Source of the DNA: Paractinoplanes lichenicola
GTDB taxonomy: Bacteria > Actinomycetota > Actinomycetes > Mycobacteriales > Micromonosporaceae
Direction of reading: 5' to 3'
DNA length: 64,000 nucleotides
NCBI RefSeq assembly: GCF_016785085.1
Contig: NZ_JAENHO010000008.1
Location: forward strand, 496,001-560,000
Shown in pieces: positions 52,630 to 60,357 of this stretch. Below the pieces are notes generated by a model. That model worked only from the letters and a program-made list of their open reading frames with translations, made no database searches and had not been told where the DNA came from. The position numbers were made by a program, and so were the translations under genes. Every line of letters begins with the position of its first letter. The stretch's first letter is position 1.

Positions 52630-53996
52630 GGCTCGTGATCGTCGGCGACACCCTGCTCGACCGGGACGTGGACGGCAGCGTGCGGCGGGTCGCCCCGGAC
52701 GCCCCGGCGCCCGTGCTCGACGAGGAGCGGGTCACCGAGCGTCCGGGCGGCGCCGGGCTGGCCGCCCTGCTGGCCGCGCAGTCGGGGCAGGAGGTCGCGC
52801 TCGTCACCGCCCTGGCCGACGACGCCGGGGGCGCGCGCCTGAGCGAGCTGCTGGCCGAGGCCGGGGTCAAGGTCTACGCGCTGCCGCTGCCGGGCGCGAC
52901 GCCCGAGAAGGTGCGGCTGCGGGCGGACGGGCAGGTGCTGCTGCGGCTCGACCGGGGCGGCTCGGCCCAGGCGCCCGGCGCGGCCACCGAGGCGGTGCTC
53001 GACGTGCTCCGCGCCGCCAAGGCCATCCTGGTCAGCGACTACGGGCGGGGCGTGGCCGGGCATCCGGAGCTGCGCCGGGCCCTGGGCGAGACCAAGGCCG
53101 CCCTCGTCTGGGATCCGCACCCCGACGGCCCGGCCCCGGTGCCGAACGCCCGCCTGGTCACGCCCAACCTGGCCGAGGTGCGCAAACTGTCGGGCGACGC
53201 GGGCGGCGGCAACACCCTGGCCGCGGCCCAGCGCGGCGCGCAGGCGCTGCGGCAGCGCTGGCGGGCCGGCGCGGTCGTCGTCACTTGCGGGGCCGAGGGC
53301 GCGGTGCTGTGCCACTCCGGGCCGACGCCGCTGGTCGTGCCGGCCCCGCAGGTCGGCGCCGGCGACACGTGCGGCGCGGGGGACCGGTTCGCCGCCAGCG
53401 CGGCACTCGCCCTGGCCGAGGGGGCGCTGGTCTCCGAGGCCGTGCAGCGAGCGGTCGCGGACGCCTCGGCCTACGTCGCCGGCGGCGGGGTCAACGCCGC
53501 GCCCCGGGAGCTCACGGTGAGTCCCGAGCGCATCGGAGCCGACGAGGCGGGGCAGCTCGTCGCCGAGGTGCGCGAGCGGGGCGGCACGGTGGTGGCCACC
53601 GGCGGCTGCTTCGACCTGCTGCACGTGGGCCACCTGGCGACCCTGCGCGCGGCCCGGCAACTCGGCGACTGCCTGATCGTCTGTCTCAACAGCGACGACT
53701 CCGTACGGGGTCTGAAGGGCCCCGACCGCCCGCTCAACCCGCAGCACGACCGGGCCCGCATGCTCGCCGCCCTCGACTGCGTGGACGCCGTCGTGATCTT
53801 CGGCGAGTCCACTCCCGAGGCCGTGCTCACCTGGCTCCGGCCCGGCATCTGGGTCAAGGGCGGCGACTACGACGCGCTGCCCGAGACCGAGCTGGTCGAG
53901 CGCTGGGGCGGCCAGACCGTGATCGTCCCCTACCTCGACGGCCGCTCCACCACCAGGACCATCGCCGCGGCCCAGGCCGCCACCACCGGAAGGTAG
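52626..53996 (+). CDS. hldE: Bifunctional heptose kinase/adenylyltransferase (HldE-type)
   Basis: A 456-residue protein. Residues 1-310 are a PfkB kinase with VIVGDTLLDRDVDGSVRRV, APVLDEERVTERPGGAG and GDTCGAGDRFAAS (catalytic Asp). Residues about 320-456 are the cytidylyltransferase-like domain with VVATGGCFDLLHVGHLATL (HxGH) and GIWVKGGDYDALPE. The pair phosphorylates heptose 7-phosphate at C1 and, after GmhB removes the 7-phosphate, adds AMP to give ADP-heptose. ATGA overlap with gmhA. Since the adenylyl domain matches HldE, ADP- rather than GDP-heptose is likely. Confidence 0.92.
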   Translation: MRLVIVGDTLLDRDVDGSVRRVAPDAPAPVLDEERVTERPGGAGLAALLAAQSGQEVALVTALADDAGGARLSELLAEAGVKVYALPLPGATPEKVRLRADGQVLLRLDRGGSAQAPGAATEAVLDVLRAAKAILVSDYGRGVAGHPELRRALGETKAALVWDPHPDGPAPVPNARLVTPNLAEVRKLSGDAGGGNTLAAAQRGAQALRQRWRAGAVVVTCGAEGAVLCHSGPTPLVVPAPQVGAGDTCGAGDRFAASAALALAEGALVSEAVQRAVADASAYVAGGGVNAAPRELTVSPERIGADEAGQLVAEVRERGGTVVATGGCFDLLHVGHLATLRAARQLGDCLIVCLNSDDSVRGLKGPDRPLNPQHDRARMLAALDCVDAVVIFGESTPEAVLTWLRPGIWVKGGDYDALPETELVERWGGQTVIVPYLDGRSTTRTIAAAQAATTGR

Positions 53997-54005
53997 AACC
54001 AGCAC

Positions 54006-54686
54006 ATGGACGCAGTGATCGTCACCGGCGGCTCGAGCGGGCTCGGCGCCGCCGTCGTCGACGCCGTGCTCAAGGCCGGCGGCCGCCCGTACGTGATCGA
54101 CCGCCAGGCCCCGGCCGAGGGCGTGGCCTGGATCGAATGCGACCTGGCCGACACCCGCGCCGCCGAGGAGGCCACCCGCCGGGCGATCGCCGAGGCCGGC
54201 GGCAGCATCGACGGGGTGGTGACGGCGGCCGGCATGGACGTGCCGGGCGCGCTGGCCGACATCCCGGGGGAGACCTGGGACCGGATCGTCACCATCGACC
54301 TGCTGGCCACCGCGGCCGTCATCCGGGCCGCGATCCCGGCGCTCAAGCAGTCGCACGGCGGGGTCGTCACCGTCGCCTCCACGCTCGGCGTCAAGGCGGT
54401 CGGCGACGCCACGGCGTACTGCGCGGCCAAGTTCGGCGTGGTCGGCTTCACCCGGGCCCTCGCGGCCGAGCTGGCCGGGCAGGTCAACGTCACGCTGGTG
54501 ATCCCGGGCGGGATGCGGACCAAGTTCTTCGACGACCGCGACGAGCAGTACAAGCCCGGCCCGGACGCCGTGCTCAACGACCCCGCGCACGTGGCCGGGG
54601 CGATCATGTTCGCGCTCGGGCAGCCGCGGGGCTGCGCCGTCCGGGAGCTGGTGATCGCGGCCGAGACCGAGACGTCGTACCCGTGA
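54006..54686 (+). CDS. Short-chain dehydrogenase/reductase
   Basis: A 226-residue classical SDR. VIVTGGSSGLGAAVVDAVLK holds the TGxxxGxG cofactor loop, CDLADTRAA the acidic strand, VVTVASTLGVK the catalytic Ser and TAYCAAKFGVVGFTRALA the YxxxK pair. It is 226 residues, whereas HldD epimerases are about 300-residue extended SDRs, so it is not a simple HldD; it could oxidise or reduce a sugar in the pathway. GGAAGG lies before the ATG, and the stop overlaps the next GTG. Confidence 0.85.
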   Translation: MDAVIVTGGSSGLGAAVVDAVLKAGGRPYVIDRQAPAEGVAWIECDLADTRAAEEATRRAIAEAGGSIDGVVTAAGMDVPGALADIPGETWDRIVTIDLLATAAVIRAAIPALKQSHGGVVTVASTLGVKAVGDATAYCAAKFGVVGFTRALAAELAGQVNVTLVIPGGMRTKFFDDRDEQYKPGPDAVLNDPAHVAGAIMFALGQPRGCAVRELVIAAETETSYP

Positions 54687-55603
54687 TCCTGGCCTTACGC
54701 GCGCTCGGGGTGGGCGACGTGCTGACCGCGGTGCCCGCCCTGCGCGGGCTCCGCAACGCCTTCCCCGGGCGCACCCTCGCGCTGGCCGCGCCGACCTGGC
54801 TGACGCCCCTGATCTCGCTGATCGGGGGCGTCGACCGGATCGTGCCGGTCGACGGGCTCGGCCCCGCGCCGCTGCCGCCCGCCTCGCTCGCGGTCAACCT
54901 GCACGGCTCCGGGCCCGAGTCGCATCGGCTGCTGCGGGCCGCGTCACCCGATCGGTTGTGGGCGTTTGCCTGCCCTGCGGCGGGGCATCTCGACGGACCT
55001 GCCTGGGATGAGGAGGACCACGAGGTGCATCGCTGGTGCCGCATGCTGAGCCACTACGGCGTGACCGCCGACCCGTCGGATCTGACCCTCCTGCCGCCGG
55101 TCGCCGCGGAGCCGGGCGTGTCGATCATCCACCCCGGGGCCAAGTCGCCGTCGCGGCGGTGGCCGGTCGAGCGTTATGCGGCCGTGGCCCGGCGGTTGCG
55201 CGCCGAGGGCCACCGCGTGCTCATCACCGGGTCGGACAAAGAGCGCGAATTGGCCGTACGGGTCGCCACCCGCGCCGGGCTCGACGAGTCGGCCGTGCCG
55301 CGTACCGGCCTGGGTGAGCTCGCCGCCCTGGTCGCGCGGGCCCGTGTCGTGATCAGCGGGGACACCGGCATCGCCCATCTCGCGTCGGGCTACCGTACGC
55401 CGTCGGTGGTGCTCTTCGGCCCCATGTCGCCCGCACGCTGGGGGCCGCCCGACCGGCCGCAGCACCGGGCGATCTGGCACGGCACCCGCAGCGAACCCGG
55501 CGACAGCCCCGACCCGCGCGTGCACCCGGCATTGCTGGCCATCGAGCCCGACGAGGTGCTCGGCGCCGTCCGTGAGGTGACCGGTGCGGCTGCGGCGCTC
55601 TGA
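54683..55603 (+). CDS. GT9 heptosyltransferase-family protein
   Basis: A 306-residue GT-B enzyme. ILALRALGVGDVLTAVPALR starts the fold, LAVNLHGSGPESHRLL and IIHPGAKSPSRRWPVERYAA follow, and VVISGDTGIAHLASGYRTPS is the donor-site signature of the heptosyltransferase family. The second GT9 of the operon. A rare TTA codon lies at 54695 (residue 5). The GTG start overlaps the SDR stop by 4 bases, and the end overlaps the topoisomerase start by 20 bases. Confidence 0.88.
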   Translation: MILALRALGVGDVLTAVPALRGLRNAFPGRTLALAAPTWLTPLISLIGGVDRIVPVDGLGPAPLPPASLAVNLHGSGPESHRLLRAASPDRLWAFACPAAGHLDGPAWDEEDHEVHRWCRMLSHYGVTADPSDLTLLPPVAAEPGVSIIHPGAKSPSRRWPVERYAAVARRLRAEGHRVLITGSDKERELAVRVATRAGLDESAVPRTGLGELAALVARARVVISGDTGIAHLASGYRTPSVVLFGPMSPARWGPPDRPQHRAIWHGTRSEPGDSPDPRVHPALLAIEPDEVLGAVREVTGAAAAL

Positions 55604-56564
55604 CCTGACCAAGCCCGGGTATGCGCGGCAGCGTACGGGGAAAGGGTTTTCGTATCGCGACACCGACGGCTCGCGGCTGACCGACAGCGCGGCGATCGAG
55701 CGGATCAAGGCGCTGGTCCTCCCGCCGGCCTGGACCGACGTGTGGATCTCGCCCGACCCGCGCGGGCACATCCAGGCCACCGGGGTCGACGTGGCCGGCC
55801 GCAAGCAGTATCGCTATCACGACGACTGGCGGGTCGCGCGCGACGAGAAGAAGTTCGACCACGCGCTCGAGGTGGCGGCGCGGCTGCCGAAACTCCGCGA
55901 CCGGCTGCACGCCGACCTGACCGAGGCGCGCGGACTGACCCGGGAGAGGGTGCTGGCGGCGATCGTGCGGCTGCTCGACATGGGCATGTTCCGGATCGGG
56001 AGCGACCAGTACGCCGTACGGGAGGACGATCCGTCTTTCGGCCTGTCGACGCTCCAGCCGTCCCACGTGCGCACCCGCGGCGGGTGTGTGCTGCTCGAGT
56101 TCAAGGGCAAGTCGGGCGTCGACCACTCGGGCACGGTGGGCGACGGCGAGGTGTGCCAGGTGCTGCGCGACCTCAAGATCCGGCGGCGCGGCGAGAACCG
56201 GCTGTTCGCGTTCTACGACCGGTCGGCCCGGCGCTGGCGCGACATCCACGCCGACGACATCAACGACTACCTGCGCGAGGTCAGCGGCGAACAGATGAGC
56301 GCCAAAGACTTCCGTACGTGGCACGGCACCGTCGAGGCGGCCCGGGCCCTCGCCGACCAGGGGCCGCAGCCCACCGAGTCCAAGCGCAAGAAGGCCGTGT
56401 CGCACGCCATGAAGGAGGTCGCCGACCTGCTGGGCAACACCCCCGCGGTGGCCCGGGCCTCCTACGTCGACCCGCGGGTGCTGACCGCGTACGAGGAGGG
56501 CGAGGTCGTGCGGTCCGGCAGTGAGAAGGCCGTCCGCGAGCTCATCAAGGAGAACGCCGACTGA
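55584..56564 (+). CDS. DNA topoisomerase IB (poxvirus/bacterial type)
   Basis: A 326-residue protein. The N-terminal domain has GKGFSYRDTDGSRLTDSAAI and ALVLPPAWTDVWISPDPRGH. The catalytic domain carries GSDQYAVREDDPSFGLSTL, EFKGKSGVDHSG, FRTWHGTVEAA (Arg and His) and VARASYVDPRV with the nucleophile Tyr. It relaxes DNA through a 3'-phosphotyrosine link. The GTG start overlaps the GT9 end and has GAGGTGA upstream. Coupling to a glycan operon is odd. Confidence 0.92.
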   Translation: MRLRRSDLTKPGYARQRTGKGFSYRDTDGSRLTDSAAIERIKALVLPPAWTDVWISPDPRGHIQATGVDVAGRKQYRYHDDWRVARDEKKFDHALEVAARLPKLRDRLHADLTEARGLTRERVLAAIVRLLDMGMFRIGSDQYAVREDDPSFGLSTLQPSHVRTRGGCVLLEFKGKSGVDHSGTVGDGEVCQVLRDLKIRRRGENRLFAFYDRSARRWRDIHADDINDYLREVSGEQMSAKDFRTWHGTVEAARALADQGPQPTESKRKKAVSHAMKEVADLLGNTPAVARASYVDPRVLTAYEEGEVVRSGSEKAVRELIKENAD

Positions 56565-56607
56565 GACGGCTGTTTCGTGGCCGGTGCTGTGGGGCAGCAT
56601 CAGCGGT

Positions 56608-56904
56608 ATGACCGTCATCGCTACGCTCACCGTCGAACGCCCGTCGGGGCACTGGTTCGACCGGGCCCGGGCGTACGAGATCGTGGTCGACGGCGCCGTG
56701 AGGGGCTCGGTTCGCTGCGGTCGTGAGTTGTCGCTGGCGCTGCCCCCGGGCACCCACACCGTACGGGCCAAGCTCGACTGGACCGGCAGCGAGGCCCTGC
56801 CCGTCCATCTCGGACCGGGCGCCACCGTGCGGCTGCGCGTCGAGCCCCGCAGCGCCCGGCACGCGGCCGGCCGGCGTTACCTACGTCTCATCCGCCTGGG
56901 CTGA
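56608..56904 (+). CDS. Small beta-rich protein of unknown function
   Basis: A 98-residue protein with alternating short strands (TVIATLTVERPSGHWFD, YEIVVDGAVRGSVRCG, THTVRAKLDWTG, VRLRVEPRS), ending in a basic tail. It resembles PEGA-like or small all-beta cytosolic domains in uncharacterised actinobacterial proteins. There is no signal peptide. Starts at ATG 56608; the earlier frame overlaps the topoisomerase gene. No family assigned. Confidence 0.6.
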   Translation: MTVIATLTVERPSGHWFDRARAYEIVVDGAVRGSVRCGRELSLALPPGTHTVRAKLDWTGSEALPVHLGPGATVRLRVEPRSARHAAGRRYLRLIRLG

Positions 56905-56964
56905 GGTGAACTTTTGGTAGCGGGGTCAGGAATCGACCGGCGTGCCGCGTAGCCTTGCGGAGCG

Positions 56965-58626
56965 ATGACGGAGGCACCGGCGCTCGGCGCACTGGCCACG
57001 CCGGTATCGGTGGTCAGCGCGGACACCGAGGTCGGCGTGATCGAGGCTCTCCTGCGGGCCGAGCCGGAGTCGATCGGCCTGGTCGCCGTGGACGCGGGAC
57101 GGCTCTACGTGCTCGACCGGCCCAGCCTCGAGACCTACCTGGCCGGCCGCCTCGGCTACGGTCGCGCCCTGCTCTTCCACCGGCCCGTACGGGTGCTGCT
57201 CGGCCCGCCCGCACTGGTGCTGCCGGCCGCCCTGCCCTGGGACGACGCCGCCCGCGCCTGCCTGGCCCGGCCCGCCCCCGACCGCGGCACCCCGGTGGTC
57301 GTCGAGCTGGGCGGCGGCGAGATCGGCATCGCGCCCGTCGGGCCGCTGGTCGAGCAGCTCAGCCGGCAATACGAGTCGCTCGCCCTGCGCGACGCGCTGA
57401 CCGGGCTGGGCAACCGGCGGATGCTGACCGAGACCGCGGGCGCGCTGCTCGACGCCGGGCGGCAGGTCGCGCTGATGCTCGTCGACCTCGACCGGTTCAA
57501 GGAGATCAACGACTCGCTCGGCCACTCCCGCGGCGACCAGCTGCTGCGCCGGGTGGCCGAGGCGCTGGGCCCGGGGCACACGTTCCGGCTCGGCGGCGAC
57601 GAGTTCGTGCTGCTGACCGACGACCTCGGCGACGGCTCCGACGAGCACCTGGTCGCGCGGGGCCGCGAGCTGCTGCGCGCGATCCAGGGGCCGTTCGTGG
57701 TGGCGGGCGTGCCGATCACCGTGGAGGCGTCACTGGGCATCGCCCGTACGGCGGCGGGCCGGCGCTCCCTGTCCGACCTGCTCGCCGGGGCCGACACGGC
57801 CATGTATGCGGCCAAGCGGCACCGCACCGCCGTCGAGCTCTGGCGGCCCGAGCTCGCCGCCGAGCAGAGCACCGATCTGCGGCTGCAGTCCGAGCTGCGC
57901 GCCGCCATCGACCAGGGTCAGCTCGAGCTGCACTACCAAAAGCTCGTCGATGCCCGTACGGGGGAGGCTCGCTCTCTCGAGGCCCTGGTGCGCTGGCGTC
58001 ATCCTCGGCACGGGTTGCTGCTGCCCGGCGCTTTTCTGCCCGGCGCCGAACGCTCCGAGGTGATCAACCCGCTCACGACCTGGGTGCTGGCCGACGCGGT
58101 GGGGCAGGCCGCACGCTGGCACCACGCCGGCCGCCCGATCCCGGTCGCGGTCAACCTGCCCGCCCCCGTGCTCGTGCACGACGGCATCGTCGACGAGATC
58201 GGCGGCCTGCTCGCCCGGCACGGCCTGCCCGGCTGCTCGCTGATCGTCGAGATCACCGAGAGCGCGGTGCTGACCCGCCCCGAGCAGAGCGCGCAACGGC
58301 TGCGCGGGCTGCGCGACCTGGGCGTACGGGTGGCGGTGGACGACTTCGGCTCCGGATACACCTCGCTGGCCCTGCTGACCCAGCTGCCGCTGGACGAGCT
58401 CAAGCTGGACCGCGCGTTCGTGCACCGGATCCACGACGAGCGGGACCGCGCGATCGTCGAGGCGGTCGCGAGCATGGCCCGCGGGCTCGGGCTGACGCTG
58501 GTCGCCGAGGGCGTCGAGGATCAGGCGACGGCCGACATCCTGGCCGGGGCCGGCTTCGACCTGTTGCAGGGCTATCACTTCGGCCGCCCCATGCCGCCCT
58601 CGCTTGAGATGGCCATCGCGGGGTAA
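56965..58626 (+). CDS. Soluble GGDEF-EAL c-di-GMP signalling protein
   Basis: A 553-residue cytoplasmic protein. Residues 1-125 are a CBS-like sensor region (TPVSVVSADTEVGVIEALLR; ESIGLVAVDAGRLYVLDRP). The GGDEF domain has DALTGLGNRRML, LVDLDRFKEIND and RLGGDEF; the EAL domain has SLEALVRWRHP, EITESAVLT, DDFGSGYTSL, KLDRAFV and AEGVED. No RxxD site is present before GGDEF. The last EAL residue of the AEGVET motif is Asp instead of Thr, probably without effect. This is the third protein of this design in the window. Confidence 0.9.
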   Translation: MTEAPALGALATPVSVVSADTEVGVIEALLRAEPESIGLVAVDAGRLYVLDRPSLETYLAGRLGYGRALLFHRPVRVLLGPPALVLPAALPWDDAARACLARPAPDRGTPVVVELGGGEIGIAPVGPLVEQLSRQYESLALRDALTGLGNRRMLTETAGALLDAGRQVALMLVDLDRFKEINDSLGHSRGDQLLRRVAEALGPGHTFRLGGDEFVLLTDDLGDGSDEHLVARGRELLRAIQGPFVVAGVPITVEASLGIARTAAGRRSLSDLLAGADTAMYAAKRHRTAVELWRPELAAEQSTDLRLQSELRAAIDQGQLELHYQKLVDARTGEARSLEALVRWRHPRHGLLLPGAFLPGAERSEVINPLTTWVLADAVGQAARWHHAGRPIPVAVNLPAPVLVHDGIVDEIGGLLARHGLPGCSLIVEITESAVLTRPEQSAQRLRGLRDLGVRVAVDDFGSGYTSLALLTQLPLDELKLDRAFVHRIHDERDRAIVEAVASMARGLGLTLVAEGVEDQATADILAGAGFDLLQGYHFGRPMPPSLEMAIAG

Positions 58627-58636
58627 TGAACCCGGC

Positions 58637-59554
58637 ATGACCGACCGGGTGATGGTTTTTGCCCCCGCGCCGATCCTGACCGTGACGATCGAGCAGCACA
58701 ACGCGTCGCCGGCCCTGCACGTCCACCCGGGTGGACAGGGCGTCTGGCAGGCCCGCATGATCTCCGCGCTCGGTGTGCCGGTGACCCTGTGCGTCGCCCT
58801 CGGCGGCGAGCCGGGCTCTCTGGTCGAGGCGCTGCTGGGGGCCGAGGAATTCGACGTCCGTACGGTGCCCCGCCGCGCCGAGACGGGGTGGTATGTGCAC
58901 GACCGCCGCGACGGGGAACGCGACACGGTGGCCGAGCACCCGGGGGAGCCGCTGGAACGGCACGACCTCGACGAGCTGCACAACATCGCGCTGACCGAGG
59001 GGCTGCGCTCGTCGGTCGCCGTCCTCAGTGGACCGCACGCCCCGTCGGCGGCCGACCCGGCCCTGTACGAGCGGCTCGCGGCGGACCTCACGGCCAACGG
59101 CGTACGGGTGGTGGCCGACCTGTCGGGTGACTACCTTTCCGCCGTACTGGAAGGCGGGGTGGCCGTCGTGAAGGTCAGCCACGAGGAGCTGATCGACGAC
59201 GGGCTGGCGGCGGACGACAGCGTCGACGCGCTGCTCGCGGCCGGGCGCAAACTGCTCGAGCGCGGGGTCGAGACGGTGCTGATCAGCCGGGCCGGCGATC
59301 CGGCGCTGGCGCTCTACGACGGGCACGAGTGCGAGGTGCATCCGCCGCCGCTGCGGGTCAACGAGCACCGGGGTGCGGGTGACTCGATGACCGCGGGAGT
59401 GGCCTCCGTGCTCGCCCGGGGTGGTTCCGTCGACGAGGCCTTGCGTACGGGGGCGGCCGCTGGTGCATTGAACGTGACCCGGCACGGGCTGGGGACCGGG
59501 AGGGGCGAGGCGGTGCGGGAGTTGATGAGTCGCGTGCGGATCGAGCCGCGATGA
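58637..59554 (+). CDS. PfkB-family kinase (1-phosphofructokinase-like)
   Basis: A 305-residue protein. VMVFAPAPILTVTIEQHN and HPGGQGVWQARMISALG resemble the FruK/LacC group (the usual Asn of the GGKGxN loop is Trp here). VNEHRGAGDSMTAGVASVL holds the GAGDS anion hole and catalytic Asp, VKVSHEELID is a conserved ligand site. Phosphorylates a sugar phosphate; the substrate is not clear. Its stop overlaps the surE start (ATGA). Confidence 0.8.
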   Translation: MTDRVMVFAPAPILTVTIEQHNASPALHVHPGGQGVWQARMISALGVPVTLCVALGGEPGSLVEALLGAEEFDVRTVPRRAETGWYVHDRRDGERDTVAEHPGEPLERHDLDELHNIALTEGLRSSVAVLSGPHAPSAADPALYERLAADLTANGVRVVADLSGDYLSAVLEGGVAVVKVSHEELIDDGLAADDSVDALLAAGRKLLERGVETVLISRAGDPALALYDGHECEVHPPPLRVNEHRGAGDSMTAGVASVLARGGSVDEALRTGAAAGALNVTRHGLGTGRGEAVRELMSRVRIEPR

Positions 59555-60357
59555 GGGTGCTCGTTACCAATGACGACGGTATTTCTGCGCCTGGGCTGGC
59601 CGCTTTGGCTTCTGCGGTGGCTTCTTCTCCCTCCTACGACGTAGTGGTGGCCGCTCCTCAGGAGGAGGCCAGTGGGATGAGCTCGGCCCTCACCGCGGTC
59701 GTCTCCGACGGCGAGATCGTGTTCCGTCCCGCTGGCATATCGGACTTATCCGCTTATGGGGTGGCGGCGTCTCCCGCGTACATCGTGGTGCTGGCGTCTC
59801 TGGGGGTCTTCGGGCCGCCGCCGGATCTGGTGCTGTCGGGGATCAACCGCGGGGTCAACGCGGGCCGGGCCGTGCTGCACTCGGCGACCGTGGGGGCGGC
59901 GCTGACCGCGGCCAACTACGGCATGCGGGCGATGGCGGTGTCGCTGGACGTGCTGCACCCCGAGGCCTCGGTGTCGGCCGCGTCCGGGGGCAACGCGATC
60001 GTGCTGCCCTCCGACGACGTGCTCAACTGGGGTGCGGCCGCGACGACGGCGGTCTCGCTGATGGGCGCATTGGAGGAGACGCCGCGGGGCACGGTGCTCA
60101 ACGTGAACGTGCCCGACCGTCCCGGCCCCGCCGAGTTGCGCGAGGCCACGCTGGCGTCCTTCGGCCAGGCGGGCATCGCGGTCGCCGAGGCCGGGGAGGG
60201 TTTCGTCCGGACGACCATCGAGCGGGTCAACGAGCCGTTGGTGCCCGGCACCGACCTGGCGCTGCTGGCCGAGGGCTACGCGACGGTGACGGCCCTGCGG
60301 CCGCCGGCCGAGGTGGGTGGCGTACGAATCCCGTCCCAGCGGCGCGTGCCGTCGTAG
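59551..60357 (+). CDS. surE: SurE 5'/3'-nucleotidase
   Basis: A 268-residue protein. MRVLVTNDDGISAPGLAAL contains the Asp-Asp metal site, QEEASGMSSALT the conserved Ser/Asn loop and LVLSGINRGVNAGRAVLHSA the catalytic NxGxN-like region. SurE hydrolyses 5' and 3' nucleoside monophosphates and short polyphosphate. ATGA coupling to the PfkB gene. The first 90 bases have unusually low GC at third codon positions, and a TTA codon is at 59746. The 3' end overlaps the convergent GT87 gene by 82 bases. Confidence 0.9.
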   Translation: MRVLVTNDDGISAPGLAALASAVASSPSYDVVVAAPQEEASGMSSALTAVVSDGEIVFRPAGISDLSAYGVAASPAYIVVLASLGVFGPPPDLVLSGINRGVNAGRAVLHSATVGAALTAANYGMRAMAVSLDVLHPEASVSAASGGNAIVLPSDDVLNWGAAATTAVSLMGALEETPRGTVLNVNVPDRPGPAELREATLASFGQAGIAVAEAGEGFVRTTIERVNEPLVPGTDLALLAEGYATVTALRPPAEVGGVRIPSQRRVPS

